57,594 nt of DNA, taken from Tianweitania sp. UT-5YL-CI-8. GTDB taxonomy: Bacteria; Pseudomonadota; Alphaproteobacteria; Rhizobiales; Rhizobiaceae. The notes under the pieces are model-generated. The model was not told the DNA's origin, made no database searches, and saw nothing but the letters and a program-made list of their open reading frames with translations. This document shows, one piece after another, positions 1 to 7,655 of this stretch. Each line of letters starts with the position of its first letter. Position 1 is the stretch's first letter. The stretch covers positions 1-57,594 of the forward strand of contig NZ_JASCRR010000021.1 in assembly GCF_030010215.1 (NCBI RefSeq), written 5' to 3'. The translations under genes were made by a program, and so were the position numbers.

Positions 1-452
1 TTAAAAGTCCCATGTGGATCACTCCGTTGCCCCCGTCGCTCACCGCGTTGGGGGAAGGTTCACATGGCTCAATTCTCAATGGAAATTATGTGCCTAACCG
101 GCTCAGTTCTGCGTGGAAACCAACACTCGTCCATTAATCCTGCCCAAACCGGCAATCCCCGCACAACGCGCTGCCGGTTCAGCACCGCTTCGTTTCCAGC
201 CATCTCCTCGCCCGAGGGGGTGGCTTTCGTCGTGATGGCTCTCCAGCATGAGAACCCTCCCGCCTCATGAATCATGCCAGCGCGCTTGAGACCCTGCGCA
301 AAGCTGCACAGTCGATGTCGCCGAACCGCATTGAGGCCGCCGGCCTGCGCGGGCGCGGGGGCCGCGAGAGGCAGAGGGCGGTGGGGAGGGTTCATGACGG
401 GTTTGGAGGTTCGGGGAGAGACCCTGGGCCGCCCGTCATGGAGACCCTGACC
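1..452. other. Left edge; no confident gene
   Basis: No open frame here could be assigned. A 68-codon + frame from 64 (MAQFSMEIMCL...) resembles sequence often left beside insertion sequences, but I cannot place it in a family. The last 15-20 bases contain a GGAG (440-443) that serves the ParB-like gene starting at 453. Confidence 0.4.
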
Positions 453-2597
453 ATGGCAAAAAGCGCCATTCAGAAGATCGCAATGAACGCTGCCGAGAAC
501 ATCGCCTACGACAAGCTTGTCCTGTCGCAGGAGAATGTCCGCCGGGTAAAGGACGGCGTCACCATCGAGCAGCTCGCCGCCGACATCGGCCGGCGCAAGC
601 TCTTGCAGAGCCTGAACGTCCGTCCCGTCCTCGACTGCGACGGCGAGGAAACCGGCACCTTCGAAGTGCCCGCCGGCGGCCGCCGCTATCTCGCGCTCGG
701 CATTCTCGTCAAGCAGAAGCGTCTGGCGAAGAACGAGCCGATCCCCTGCATTGTCAACCGCAGCGGAACCACGTCGGCGCAAGAGGACTCGCTTGCCGAG
801 AACGTGCATCGCGAGAACCTGCATCCGCTCGATCAGTTTCGCGCGTTCAAGGTGCTGAGAGAGCAGGGCTTTGACGTCGAGGAGATCGCCGCCCGTTTCT
901 TCGTGTCGGCCGCGACCGTCAAGCAGCGCCTGAGGCTCGCCTCGGTCTCGCCAAAACTGCTCGAGCTTTACGAGAAGGATGAAATCCGCCTCGAGCAGAT
1001 CATGGCGTTCTCGATCTCCGGCGATCATGCCCGTCAGGAGCAGGTCTGGGAGCGGATTTCCGGCAACCCGCACATGCAGGAGCCTTACTACATCCGGCGC
1101 CTGCTGACGGAAACGACTGTCCGCGCCGACGATCGCCGTGCAGTCTATGTCGGTGCCGAGGCCTATGAAGCCGCAGGGGGCGTGATCCTGCGCGACCTGT
1201 TCGAGCAGGATTCCGGCGGCTGGTTCCAGGATGCGGCGCTTCTCGAGCAACTGGTCTTCGAAAAGCTGAAGATCGATGCCGAGGCCGTTCGCGCCGACGG
1301 TTGGAAGTGGATCGAGGCGGCGATCAGCTTCCCGTATGGTCACACCTCCGGCATGCGGCGTGTCTATGCCGAGCCCGCGGAGATGAGCGCCGAGGAGATC
1401 GCTCGCTACGACGCCGCGAAAGCTGAGTATGACGCGCTCGATGCGAAGTATGCGGAGATGGAGGAGGCCGACCAGGAGATCGAGGACAAGCTCGATCAAC
1501 TCGGCGCCGAACTCGACGCGTTCAGCGATCGTCCCCAGGTCTACGATCCGGCGCAGAAGGCCATCGCCGGCGCGTTCCTGACCCTCGGCGCCAACGGCCA
1601 GCTCCAGGTCGAAGCCGGCTTCGTCCGTCCCGAGGATGAGCCGCGGGCCGAAGTCGACGACGAAGAGGAGGCTGACAGCGAGGATCGCGACCCATCGCAG
1701 TCCGACGACGACGGCGCCAATGGCGTCGTCGTCAACGGCCGGTCCACGAACGCCGGGTCCGACACGGCCGAAGAGCCCGAGGATGATGGCATCAAGCCGC
1801 TGCCCGAACGGCTCGTCTTCGATCTCACCGCGCAGAAGACGCTCGCACTGCGCAACGCGCTCGCAAGTGATGTCGACATCGCCTTCGTCACGGTCCTCCA
1901 TGCGCTGGTGCTGCAGGTGTTCTATCGGTTCGCCAAGGACAGCTGCCTCGAGATCACCATGACCAGCAACAGTTTTGGTCAGGTTCAGGGTCTCGCCGAG
2001 ACACCTTGGGCGAAGGAGATCGCCGAGCGGCACGAGGCCTGGGACAGGGATATGCCAGACAGCGACAGACTGTGGGAGTTCCTGCTCGGCCTGGATGAGG
2101 CAAGCCGGAAGGTACTGCTCGCGCACTGTGTCTCCCTCTCGCTCAACGCCGTGGTCGAGCCCTGGAACCAGCGGCCGGGTGCGCTTGCCCATGCCGATGC
2201 GCTCGCATTCACGCTTGGCTCCGACATGGTCGAGGCCGGCTGGGAACCGACCGTCGACAATTATCTCGGCCGCGTCACCAAGGCCCGGATCGTTCAGGCA
2301 GTCCGCGAAGCACGTGGCGAGGACTCTGCGCAACTGATCGACCATATGAAGAAGGACTTGATGGCACGTGAGGCCGCTCGTCTTCTCGAAGGGTCGAACT
2401 GGCTGCCGGAGCCGCTGCGCCTCGATGGCGGGGAGGCAATTGGTGAAGGCGCCGAAGCGGTCGCCCACGACGAGACGGCGCTCGACGGCGAGACCGCCGA
2501 GTTGCCCGCCTACCTCGCCGACGATACCGGCACGTCCTCCGATGAACCGGTGACCGACGCCGGCGAGGAAGCCGACCAGCTCCAGGCCGCCGAGTAA
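453..2597 (+). CDS. ParB/RepB/Spo0J-family protein (714 aa), plasmid accessory type
   Basis: The N-terminal half carries a ParB/Srx-type domain. An arginine-rich GGRRYLA segment is followed by the family box ENVHRENLHPLDQF at about residues 116-129 and a helix-turn-helix around 140-170 (EEIAARFFVSAATVKQRL). The remaining ~500 residues are not a normal ParB tail. They include an acidic, low-complexity linker (about 390-450, rich in D and E) and a helical C-terminal domain. Classical ParB proteins are about 300 aa, so this is a large accessory homologue rather than the partition ParB, which is repB at 50.9 kb. ATG 453 is chosen because GGAG lies nine bases upstream and the ParB-like sequence begins there; an in-frame ATG at 438 has no ribosome site. 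Role inferred: DNA binding or nuclease-like function during plasmid establishment. The DNA target is unknown. Confidence 0.85.
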   Translation: MAKSAIQKIAMNAAENIAYDKLVLSQENVRRVKDGVTIEQLAADIGRRKLLQSLNVRPVLDCDGEETGTFEVPAGGRRYLALGILVKQKRLAKNEPIPCIVNRSGTTSAQEDSLAENVHRENLHPLDQFRAFKVLREQGFDVEEIAARFFVSAATVKQRLRLASVSPKLLELYEKDEIRLEQIMAFSISGDHARQEQVWERISGNPHMQEPYYIRRLLTETTVRADDRRAVYVGAEAYEAAGGVILRDLFEQDSGGWFQDAALLEQLVFEKLKIDAEAVRADGWKWIEAAISFPYGHTSGMRRVYAEPAEMSAEEIARYDAAKAEYDALDAKYAEMEEADQEIEDKLDQLGAELDAFSDRPQVYDPAQKAIAGAFLTLGANGQLQVEAGFVRPEDEPRAEVDDEEEADSEDRDPSQSDDDGANGVVVNGRSTNAGSDTAEEPEDDGIKPLPERLVFDLTAQKTLALRNALASDVDIAFVTVLHALVLQVFYRFAKDSCLEITMTSNSFGQVQGLAETPWAKEIAERHEAWDRDMPDSDRLWEFLLGLDEASRKVLLAHCVSLSLNAVVEPWNQRPGALAHADALAFTLGSDMVEAGWEPTVDNYLGRVTKARIVQAVREARGEDSAQLIDHMKKDLMAREAARLLEGSNWLPEPLRLDGGEAIGEGAEAVAHDETALDGETAELPAYLADDTGTSSDEPVTDAGEEADQLQAAE

Positions 2598-2617
2598 TCG
2601 GCCTCCCGCTCCGCACC

Positions 2618-2646
2618 GGGCCCGGCATCTCCGCCGGGCCCTTTTT
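2618..2646 (+). terminator. Rho-independent terminator after the ParB-like gene
   Basis: A perfect 9-bp stem (GGGCCCGGC / GCCGGGCCC) with a 6-base loop is followed directly by five T residues, 21 bases after the stop codon. Confidence 0.85.
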
Positions 2647-2671
2647 CGTTTTCCGACATGGAGACATACGC

Positions 2672-3148
2672 ATGTTCGCACATATCGTCTACGATTCCGC
2701 CCCGTTGGGGAGCATCATCCGCTACTTCGACGGCGCCCCGAAACCGCCAGCCCGGTTCACGAGGAAGGTCGCCGACTGGGAAAAACGCAACGGCACCGGC
2801 CGACTGGTCAAGAAGGAGCCGCCGCGGTCGCAGGCGACCTACAGCTCTCCAGCCTGTTTCACCTTGCATGAAGGTGATTTGGGCCAAGGCGGCATCATCG
2901 TCGTCTCGGTCCGGCGCACCTGGTCCGTCGAAAGTGATCTGCGTTTCGAGATCGTCGAGCGTCTCAAAATCGGCATGGTCCGCGTTCTGCAGGATCTCGG
3001 CGACAGCCCCGAACTCCTGCATCTCGCCAGGGATCGAGACGCCGCCGAACGCTGGCTCGCCAGCAATCAGTACAGCCGGGCCTATCTCGAGGAGGTCTCG
3101 GCCGATGAGGTCGGCGCTGATGTCATCGAGGGCCGCACGGCCGCCTGA
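2672..3148 (+). CDS. Conserved hypothetical plasmid protein (158 aa)
   Basis: I do not recognise a named family. The protein is soluble, mixed alpha/beta, with no signal peptide or membrane segment. The start at 2672 has a GGAG eight bases upstream, embedded in an ATGGAG sequence that would otherwise suggest a start at 2658 in another frame. It sits between two GC-rich hairpins and so is probably its own small transcription unit. The next gene (3234) has the same leader layout: GC hairpin, then ATGGAG as ribosome site, then ATG. Codon usage matches the neighbours. Function unknown. Confidence 0.7.
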   Translation: MFAHIVYDSAPLGSIIRYFDGAPKPPARFTRKVADWEKRNGTGRLVKKEPPRSQATYSSPACFTLHEGDLGQGGIIVVSVRRTWSVESDLRFEIVERLKIGMVRVLQDLGDSPELLHLARDRDAAERWLASNQYSRAYLEEVSADEVGADVIEGRTAA

Positions 3149-3178
3149 CCGTTTCACCGCATAGAACCAACCCACGTC

Positions 3179-3211
3179 AGGCCCGGCGCCGCGAAAGCGA
3201 TCGCCGGGCCT
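3179..3211 (+). terminator. GC-rich hairpin, terminator-like without a good T-run
   Basis: A perfect 10-bp stem (AGGCCCGGCG / CGCCGGGCCT) encloses a 13-base loop that contains a GAAA turn. Only a broken T-tract follows (TGTTCCGTTT), so termination would be weak. Confidence 0.5.
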
Positions 3212-3233
3212 GTTCCGTTTCATGGAGATTGAC

Positions 3234-3614
3234 ATGTTCGACTGGAACAGAAGCTGCTCATACGACGAGCAGCAGAAAAGACGTTTTCACATCACAGCCC
3301 GTTCGCGGCTGAAAAAACTTGCCGCCGAATTGGCGCTGCCGCCCGGCAGCTTCGAAATCCGCTCGAACAGGGCGGGCATAGCCGTATCCGGTGAAGTGAC
3401 CTTGCATCACACCGCGGCCTACATCCAGGTTGGACAGTTTGGACTGTCGTCGGGACACGGCATCCTGATCCGGACCTGCAAGGGCCGCCAGGACTCTACC
3501 GGCGGGCCCAACCACTTGGTTGCGCTGACCATGCTCGACGACATTCCGGCGCTCGCAGCGGCTGTCCGCGCCATCACCGCCATCGGACGCGATGCCGAAC
3601 GCCGGGCTGCGTGA
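3234..3614 (+). CDS. Conserved hypothetical protein (126 aa)
   Basis: Unrecognised small soluble protein. ATG 3234 is preferred over 3222 because GGAG (3224-3227) is six bases upstream of 3234. The middle of the protein (about residues 55-110) is a predicted beta-rich segment with a hydrophobic core (AYIQVGQFGLSSGHGILI), and the end is an alanine/arginine-rich helix. It belongs to the run of small orphan genes between the ParB-like gene and the helicase. Confidence 0.65.
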   Translation: MFDWNRSCSYDEQQKRRFHITARSRLKKLAAELALPPGSFEIRSNRAGIAVSGEVTLHHTAAYIQVGQFGLSSGHGILIRTCKGRQDSTGGPNHLVALTMLDDIPALAAAVRAITAIGRDAERRAA

Positions 3615-3700
3615 ATCCGGTCCACCGATCCCGTCACCGCCGACAGTCACCCGCTGCAGCGCTGCTGTGGCGGGCGACTGGCCATTTCCGGAGAGCAGCC

Positions 3701-4330
3701 ATGTCAACTCATCCCCCATTCCGAAAGGTGTTCGACGGTGTCGCAACGCGCGAGCAAATGTTCCAGCTCTTCAACCTGCACAAAGACACCCCGGGTATAG
3801 ATCCAATTTCCGGCACGCCCTACGCCGGCGAGTATTTCGAGATTGCCGCCGAACAGTACCACTTCATGCTCGCGCTCCTGCCGCCGCTGTTCCAGCGAAC
3901 CGGCATGTTCGGCATGTCCGAATTCAAGGCCGGCAACGTCACCAGCGTGTTTTTCGCGATCAGGATCCGCGGTCGCGAACGGTGGTTTCACGGCTTTTGC
4001 GACCTATCCGACAAACGCAGTCCGGACGCCATGCGCGCGGCGATCATCGCCCACGAGACGGGCGCCGTCGACAGCATGACCCGCGATGAAAAGCTCGAGG
4101 CGATCTGGTCCGCCACCCCTGCCGACTTCAAGGGCATCGCCGGCGAGGCAAACCCGGACGCCTGGCCCGTCGAACATCACGGCAAGCGGACCATCCTTGT
4201 TTACGCCGCCGGGCAGGGCACCGCCCTGAAGCTGCTGGAGGACCTGTCCGACGAAGAAATCGACAGCCGCATGCCGGACGTCCGCGCACGGTCGAGAAGC
4301 GGAGGGGCGAGCGATGCGGAGGCATCATAA
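3701..4330 (+). CDS. DUF1419-family protein (209 aa)
   Basis: The start of the protein (RKVFDGVATREQMF), followed by GEYFEIAAEQYHFM, LPPLF..GMF.M.EF..GNVTSVFFAI and FHGFCDLSD, matches what I know of DUF1419, a family confined largely to rhizobial plasmids with no established function. ATG 3701 follows GGAGAG closely; an upstream in-frame start at 3611 lacks a ribosome site and adds non-family sequence. The 3' end overlaps the next gene by 17 bases (4314-4330), implying co-translation. Confidence 0.75.
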   Translation: MSTHPPFRKVFDGVATREQMFQLFNLHKDTPGIDPISGTPYAGEYFEIAAEQYHFMLALLPPLFQRTGMFGMSEFKAGNVTSVFFAIRIRGRERWFHGFCDLSDKRSPDAMRAAIIAHETGAVDSMTRDEKLEAIWSATPADFKGIAGEANPDAWPVEHHGKRTILVYAAGQGTALKLLEDLSDEEIDSRMPDVRARSRSGGASDAEAS

Positions 4331-4748
4331 GCAGTCCGCGACGGCCAGACCCGTCTGGGAGGCGCACTCGACCTATACGGCCGACCTCGGTGTGCCCGAT
4401 CGCCGCCGATACCGGCGCACGCCACCGGGTTCCCCGACCGTCATCGATCTGGTCAGACCTGGCGACACGGTCTCGACCTCCTACAGCACCGGCGGCGTCG
4501 TGATCGCGGTAAAGGAATACTTTTATGCCGCGCCGACGGGCGAGACGATGTCGCATTTCACCATCGTCTATGTCCCGCCCGATCGCGCTGCGAAATACCA
4601 CGATTGCGATCATCACTGGATCAACGAGTGCGTCGCCGTCGGCGACCGTATCCTGATGCTGTTCGAGGCCAATTCGGACGAAGTCTTCGTCGTCTACCGA
4701 ATGCGACCGGCCGACAGCCAACCGTCCAGAACCATACTGATCAAATAG
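4314..4748 (+). CDS. Conserved hypothetical protein (144 aa)
   Basis: No family recognised. A basic N-terminus (MRRHHKQSATARP) is followed by a compact beta-rich region with GGVVIAVKEYFYA and TIVYVPPDRA. The HDCDHHW motif near residues 95-101 is rich in potential metal ligands. It overlaps the DUF1419 gene upstream and is likely expressed with it. Coding frame supported by overlap and matching codon use; function unknown. Confidence 0.6.
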   Translation: MRRHHKQSATARPVWEAHSTYTADLGVPDRRRYRRTPPGSPTVIDLVRPGDTVSTSYSTGGVVIAVKEYFYAAPTGETMSHFTIVYVPPDRAAKYHDCDHHWINECVAVGDRILMLFEANSDEVFVVYRMRPADSQPSRTILIK

Positions 4749-4817
4749 GCATCTCGACGCCGAAGAGTTCGGCGACCGCGGGCGTGTGCTCCATCCGTTC
4801 TTCGAAAGGAACTCACC

Positions 4818-5528
4818 ATGGCCAGAAAAGCCTTCTTCGCCGCCTTCGTCATTGGCGAAGAGGCATACACGCCCGAACCCGGTCCGGTGGATTGCCACTT
4901 TGTTGTGGCCGATCTCGCACAATCGAGTTTTGGTGAGCAGCCCGGCGTGTCGAACTTCGTCGTCTGGGAATCCGTCGAGCATATGATTGCCGATCATCGA
5001 CAGCATGGTCCGCTCACGGTCGATTTTCTGTTCGGCGATGACCAACGCCTCTGCGGCGCCTGCGGGACCGATCTCAAGGTTTCGAAGGCGGCGGTACCAC
5101 CTTCCACAACCGGCCCATCATTCCGCGACCACCCTTCGCCCACGATGCGTGAGACGCTGGCCTTCGAGTATTTCGAGGTGAGGCCCTGCATCGAAGTCGA
5201 TCGCCAGGTGAGGTCCTACCGCGATGAGGATGAGTTTATCGACGATCTTGCCGCGGCGCAGAAATCCGGGAGGGAGTTTCGGGCCTTCTGGTCCCTCTAC
5301 GGCGTCGACAGAGGCGCCACCATGGCGATCGGCGATTTTGTCTCCAAAGATGCCGCGCACGAGGTGATGAACGCGATCTTGGCCATTCCCGCTGCGGTGT
5401 GCAACGCGATCAAGACGAAGAATCTCACCCAAGCCCAGAATAATACCGATGTCGACATGACGGCACGGTCCGTGGCCGACTGGCTCGACGACATGATCAA
5501 TCAGTCCTCGAACAATCAGCGGATCTGA
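4818..5528 (+). CDS. Conserved hypothetical protein (236 aa)
   Basis: Soluble protein without a recognised family. A CGAC pair (LCGACGTDL, about residues 77-84) could form half of a metal site. AAGGAA lies nine bases before ATG 4818. The gene is followed by a clean terminator at 5565-5586. It closes the first run of small orphan genes. I can say it is coding (long frame, good ribosome site, terminator) but not what it does. Confidence 0.65.
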   Translation: MARKAFFAAFVIGEEAYTPEPGPVDCHFVVADLAQSSFGEQPGVSNFVVWESVEHMIADHRQHGPLTVDFLFGDDQRLCGACGTDLKVSKAAVPPSTTGPSFRDHPSPTMRETLAFEYFEVRPCIEVDRQVRSYRDEDEFIDDLAAAQKSGREFRAFWSLYGVDRGATMAIGDFVSKDAAHEVMNAILAIPAAVCNAIKTKNLTQAQNNTDVDMTARSVADWLDDMINQSSNNQRI

Positions 5529-5564
5529 CCGCCGTCAGTCCCCTTCTCCGCCATGCCTCTCAAC

Positions 5565-5586
5565 GCCCGGCCTCGCCGGGCTTTTT
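5565..5586 (+). terminator. Rho-independent terminator
   Basis: Seven-bp stem (GCCCGGC / GCCGGGC) with a 3-base loop, followed by TTTTT. Confidence 0.85.
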
Positions 5587-5631
5587 GCATTTTTGGGGCT
5601 CGTACCCCGGCCCCTGACAGGGAGAACCCAC

Positions 5632-6012
5632 ATGTCACGCCTGAATGATCCGGAAAACTTTCGGGGCCGCGTCAACTATGCGGCAAAGACTATCGCCTAC
5701 GGACGACGCCCGACCCGCGCCTTCGACAATTGCTTCGAAAACTATGATGGCGACGAGGTGGCGACGGTGATCCTGCGACGTTCCCGCAAGAATGCCCGCC
5801 TCGCTGCCAATCTGCAGCGTTATCTCAGTCTCTCCTCCATCGAAGCCGCCGCCGATCGGCTCGCCGAGGTTCCCACGCGCAAGCTACCGGAAGTTGCCCG
5901 GCAAACGCGCGCGCGCCGCCGGGCCGAGTTCGACGCCTTGTTCGAACAGCACAAGACAGACGCCGGCACCGCTCCAGACACGACCGCCGCTGATGAGGGG
6001 AGCGCGCCGTAA
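5632..6012 (+). CDS. Conserved hypothetical protein (126 aa)
   Basis: The predicted product is small, basic and mostly helical, with arginine/alanine-rich segments in the middle (RRSRKNARLAANLQ) and towards the end (RQTRARRRAEF). GGGAGA precedes ATG 5632 by seven bases. No domain recognised; the composition would suit a nucleic-acid-binding protein, but that is only inference. Confidence 0.6.
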   Translation: MSRLNDPENFRGRVNYAAKTIAYGRRPTRAFDNCFENYDGDEVATVILRRSRKNARLAANLQRYLSLSSIEAAADRLAEVPTRKLPEVARQTRARRRAEFDALFEQHKTDAGTAPDTTAADEGSAP

Positions 6013-6083
6013 TCCGCGATGCTGCCGAGACTTCCATCCGATGCTCGTAAGCGTCGACCGCTAGTCTAGCAACGAGGTCCTCT

Positions 6084-6305
6084 ATGTCGCTCACCCACCG
6101 ACAACGCCATCTGCTGCCGGCCGCACTTGGGGACCGTCTCATGGCCGTCTGCTACGGTGCCGGCGTTGATTCCACCGCGATGCTGGTCGCCCGGAAACAG
6201 GCCGGCTTGCGCCCCGACATCATCACCTTCGCGGACCTGTCTGCCGAGAAGCCGCCAACGCTTCGGGGCGAAGACAATGCGCTCGACATTCGCGTCGTCG
6301 CCTGA
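6084..6305 (+). pseudogene. Truncated PP-loop / PAPS-reductase-like gene, N-terminal fragment
   Basis: The frame opens with MAVCYGAGVDSTAMLVA, an SGGxDS-type PP-loop for ATP binding, then LRPDIITFADLSAEKPPTL, both as in the plasmid/phage proteins usually annotated phosphoadenosine phosphosulfate reductase-like. Intact members are roughly 250-300 aa. Here similarity stops after EKPPTL, and the frame ends at 73 codons. The remainder of the gene is not present downstream, where a different gene starts at 6421. I read it as a decayed remnant, though a short peptide could still be made. Confidence 0.7.
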
Positions 6306-6420
6306 CTGGCGACGCTGAGGCAAAGCCAGGTTGTCCAGGCGATCGAGTGCCCTCAACACAACTCACCCACGTCCGGCGCTCTCGCGCGGATGTCGCACGT
6401 GCATGCCAGGAGGAATTGCA

Positions 6421-6801
6421 ATGCCCAAATTCACTGTCGAAAGCACCTGCCATCTGCCCGTATATCGGCACCGCACCTACGATGCCGCGACGCCTGCCGA
6501 CGCCTGTCGCAAGGCCATCGGGGATGACGACTGGTCCGCCGAGAAATGCGACTACGAAACGGCTGGTGAGACATACATCACCGGCATCTGGTCCGGGACG
6601 GATACCGCTTACAGCGTCGAGTCAACAACCGTGCCATCGCAGTTTCATGAGACGATCCAGCGTAAGGCCGAACACTTCCAGGAGCTGTTCGATCAGCTGG
6701 TCTGTGTCGCCCGACCAGCAGGTCTATCCAGGGCGGATTTCGATCGTTGGCTGCCAAAAGCGATTGCAACGGTCGAGAAGGCAAGGGCGATCAGCGACTA
6801 A
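6421..6801 (+). CDS. Conserved hypothetical protein (126 aa)
   Basis: A strong ribosome site (AGGAGGAATTGCA) precedes ATG 6421. The N-terminal 60 residues (FTVESTCHLPVYRHRTYDA..PADACRKAI) resemble small plasmid proteins with a beta-hairpin and helix repeated per domain; the C-terminal half is helical. No catalytic motif visible. Nothing in the context fixes a role. Confidence 0.65.
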   Translation: MPKFTVESTCHLPVYRHRTYDAATPADACRKAIGDDDWSAEKCDYETAGETYITGIWSGTDTAYSVESTTVPSQFHETIQRKAEHFQELFDQLVCVARPAGLSRADFDRWLPKAIATVEKARAISD

Positions 6802-6893
6802 CGCCGCGATCCCGATGTGCAGACAGAGCCGCCAGGGTCATGATCAGCACCAACGCAGTACCAGAATCCTTGCGGAGCAAACCGTTCGTCAGT

Positions 6894-7304
6894 TCAGCGA
6901 CGAAGCGCTTTTGGCAGTCGACGTTTCCAACGCTGCCCACGTGGCAAAATGGGTTCGTCGCGACGTCGTCTGACACGTTTTCGAGGCAACCGCATAGGCT
7001 GCTCCACAGCGCCTTCCGTCTCGACCTCAGCGCGTTGCGCTTCTGCATGGTTTGCGTCGGCAATGGCATACGCATCACGGTCTTCCGATGGTGACTCGAT
7101 GGCGGAGCCGGCATTGCGCGCGCGATCAACCTTGACAGTCGGATCGGGATCGTTCCCGACCGGCTCGGAGGTCAACGCGGTAGCGGCCAAAGGTTCGGCC
7201 GCCAAAGCCGAAAGGTCCAGATCGCCCCAGATCGACCGCGGTTTTGCAAGACTGCCGCGCTTCTTCTTCACTTCCACGACGAAAGGTCGCGTGGACCGCT
7301 TCAT
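6894..7304 (-). CDS. Small basic plasmid protein, conserved LPRGxRWKRRLP C-terminus (136 aa)
   Basis: The - strand frame begins MKRSTRPFVVEVKKKRG and ends with PILPRGQRWKRRLPKAL. I associate both ends with an uncharacterised family carried by rhizobial plasmids. The middle is low-complexity and probably disordered. ATG 7304 is preferred to ATG 7310 because GAGGA lies about eight bases upstream of 7304. The gene diverges from the large helicase gene at 7656. The opposite strand is also open over much of this span, but it lacks recognisable ends. Confidence 0.65.
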   Translation of the reverse strand: MKRSTRPFVVEVKKKRGSLAKPRSIWGDLDLSALAAEPLAATALTSEPVGNDPDPTVKVDRARNAGSAIESPSEDRDAYAIADANHAEAQRAEVETEGAVEQPMRLPRKRVRRRRDEPILPRGQRWKRRLPKALRR

Positions 7305-7655
7305 ATTCATGTTCCTCGATAAGTATCGATCCGCTTGCGGGGATCCAGAGGTCGTTTACTTCGGTCCCGCGCAACCGTCCACCTCGCGATCAGCTTCAGG
7401 TCAAACGGTGTTCGAGGTGAGCATGGTTCATGCCCTCACCTCGATGGTTTCTTAGTTGAGGCGCGAGATATCAACCGCGATGTCCTACTGACACGCTAGC
7501 CTGACCGAGCCCATGTAACAGATCCCTCAATAGATTCCTTTGGTTCCTTTTCGTCCACGTCGCCGGAGGGAGAGCGGGGCCGGGAGGAGTGCGGCCTTGC
7601 CGGGGCGCAGAGAGCGCGCCGGCTGGGCGCACACTCTCGCTCGAAGGACATCTCC
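7305..7655. other. Divergent intergenic region
   Basis: This 351-base gap separates the small - strand gene from the helicase gene and should hold both promoters. I see no convincing sigma-70 boxes or long repeats. The helicase has an AAGGACAT sequence close to its ATG. Confidence 0.4.

Noticed and set aside
64-270. 68-codon + frame at the left edge as a gene
   Set aside because: No family or ribosome site. It looks like IS-adjacent DNA.
69-2681. Long open frame on the - strand opposite the ParB-like gene
   Set aside because: A mirror frame common in GC-rich coding DNA. No ribosome site or domain, while the + strand has clear ParB motifs.
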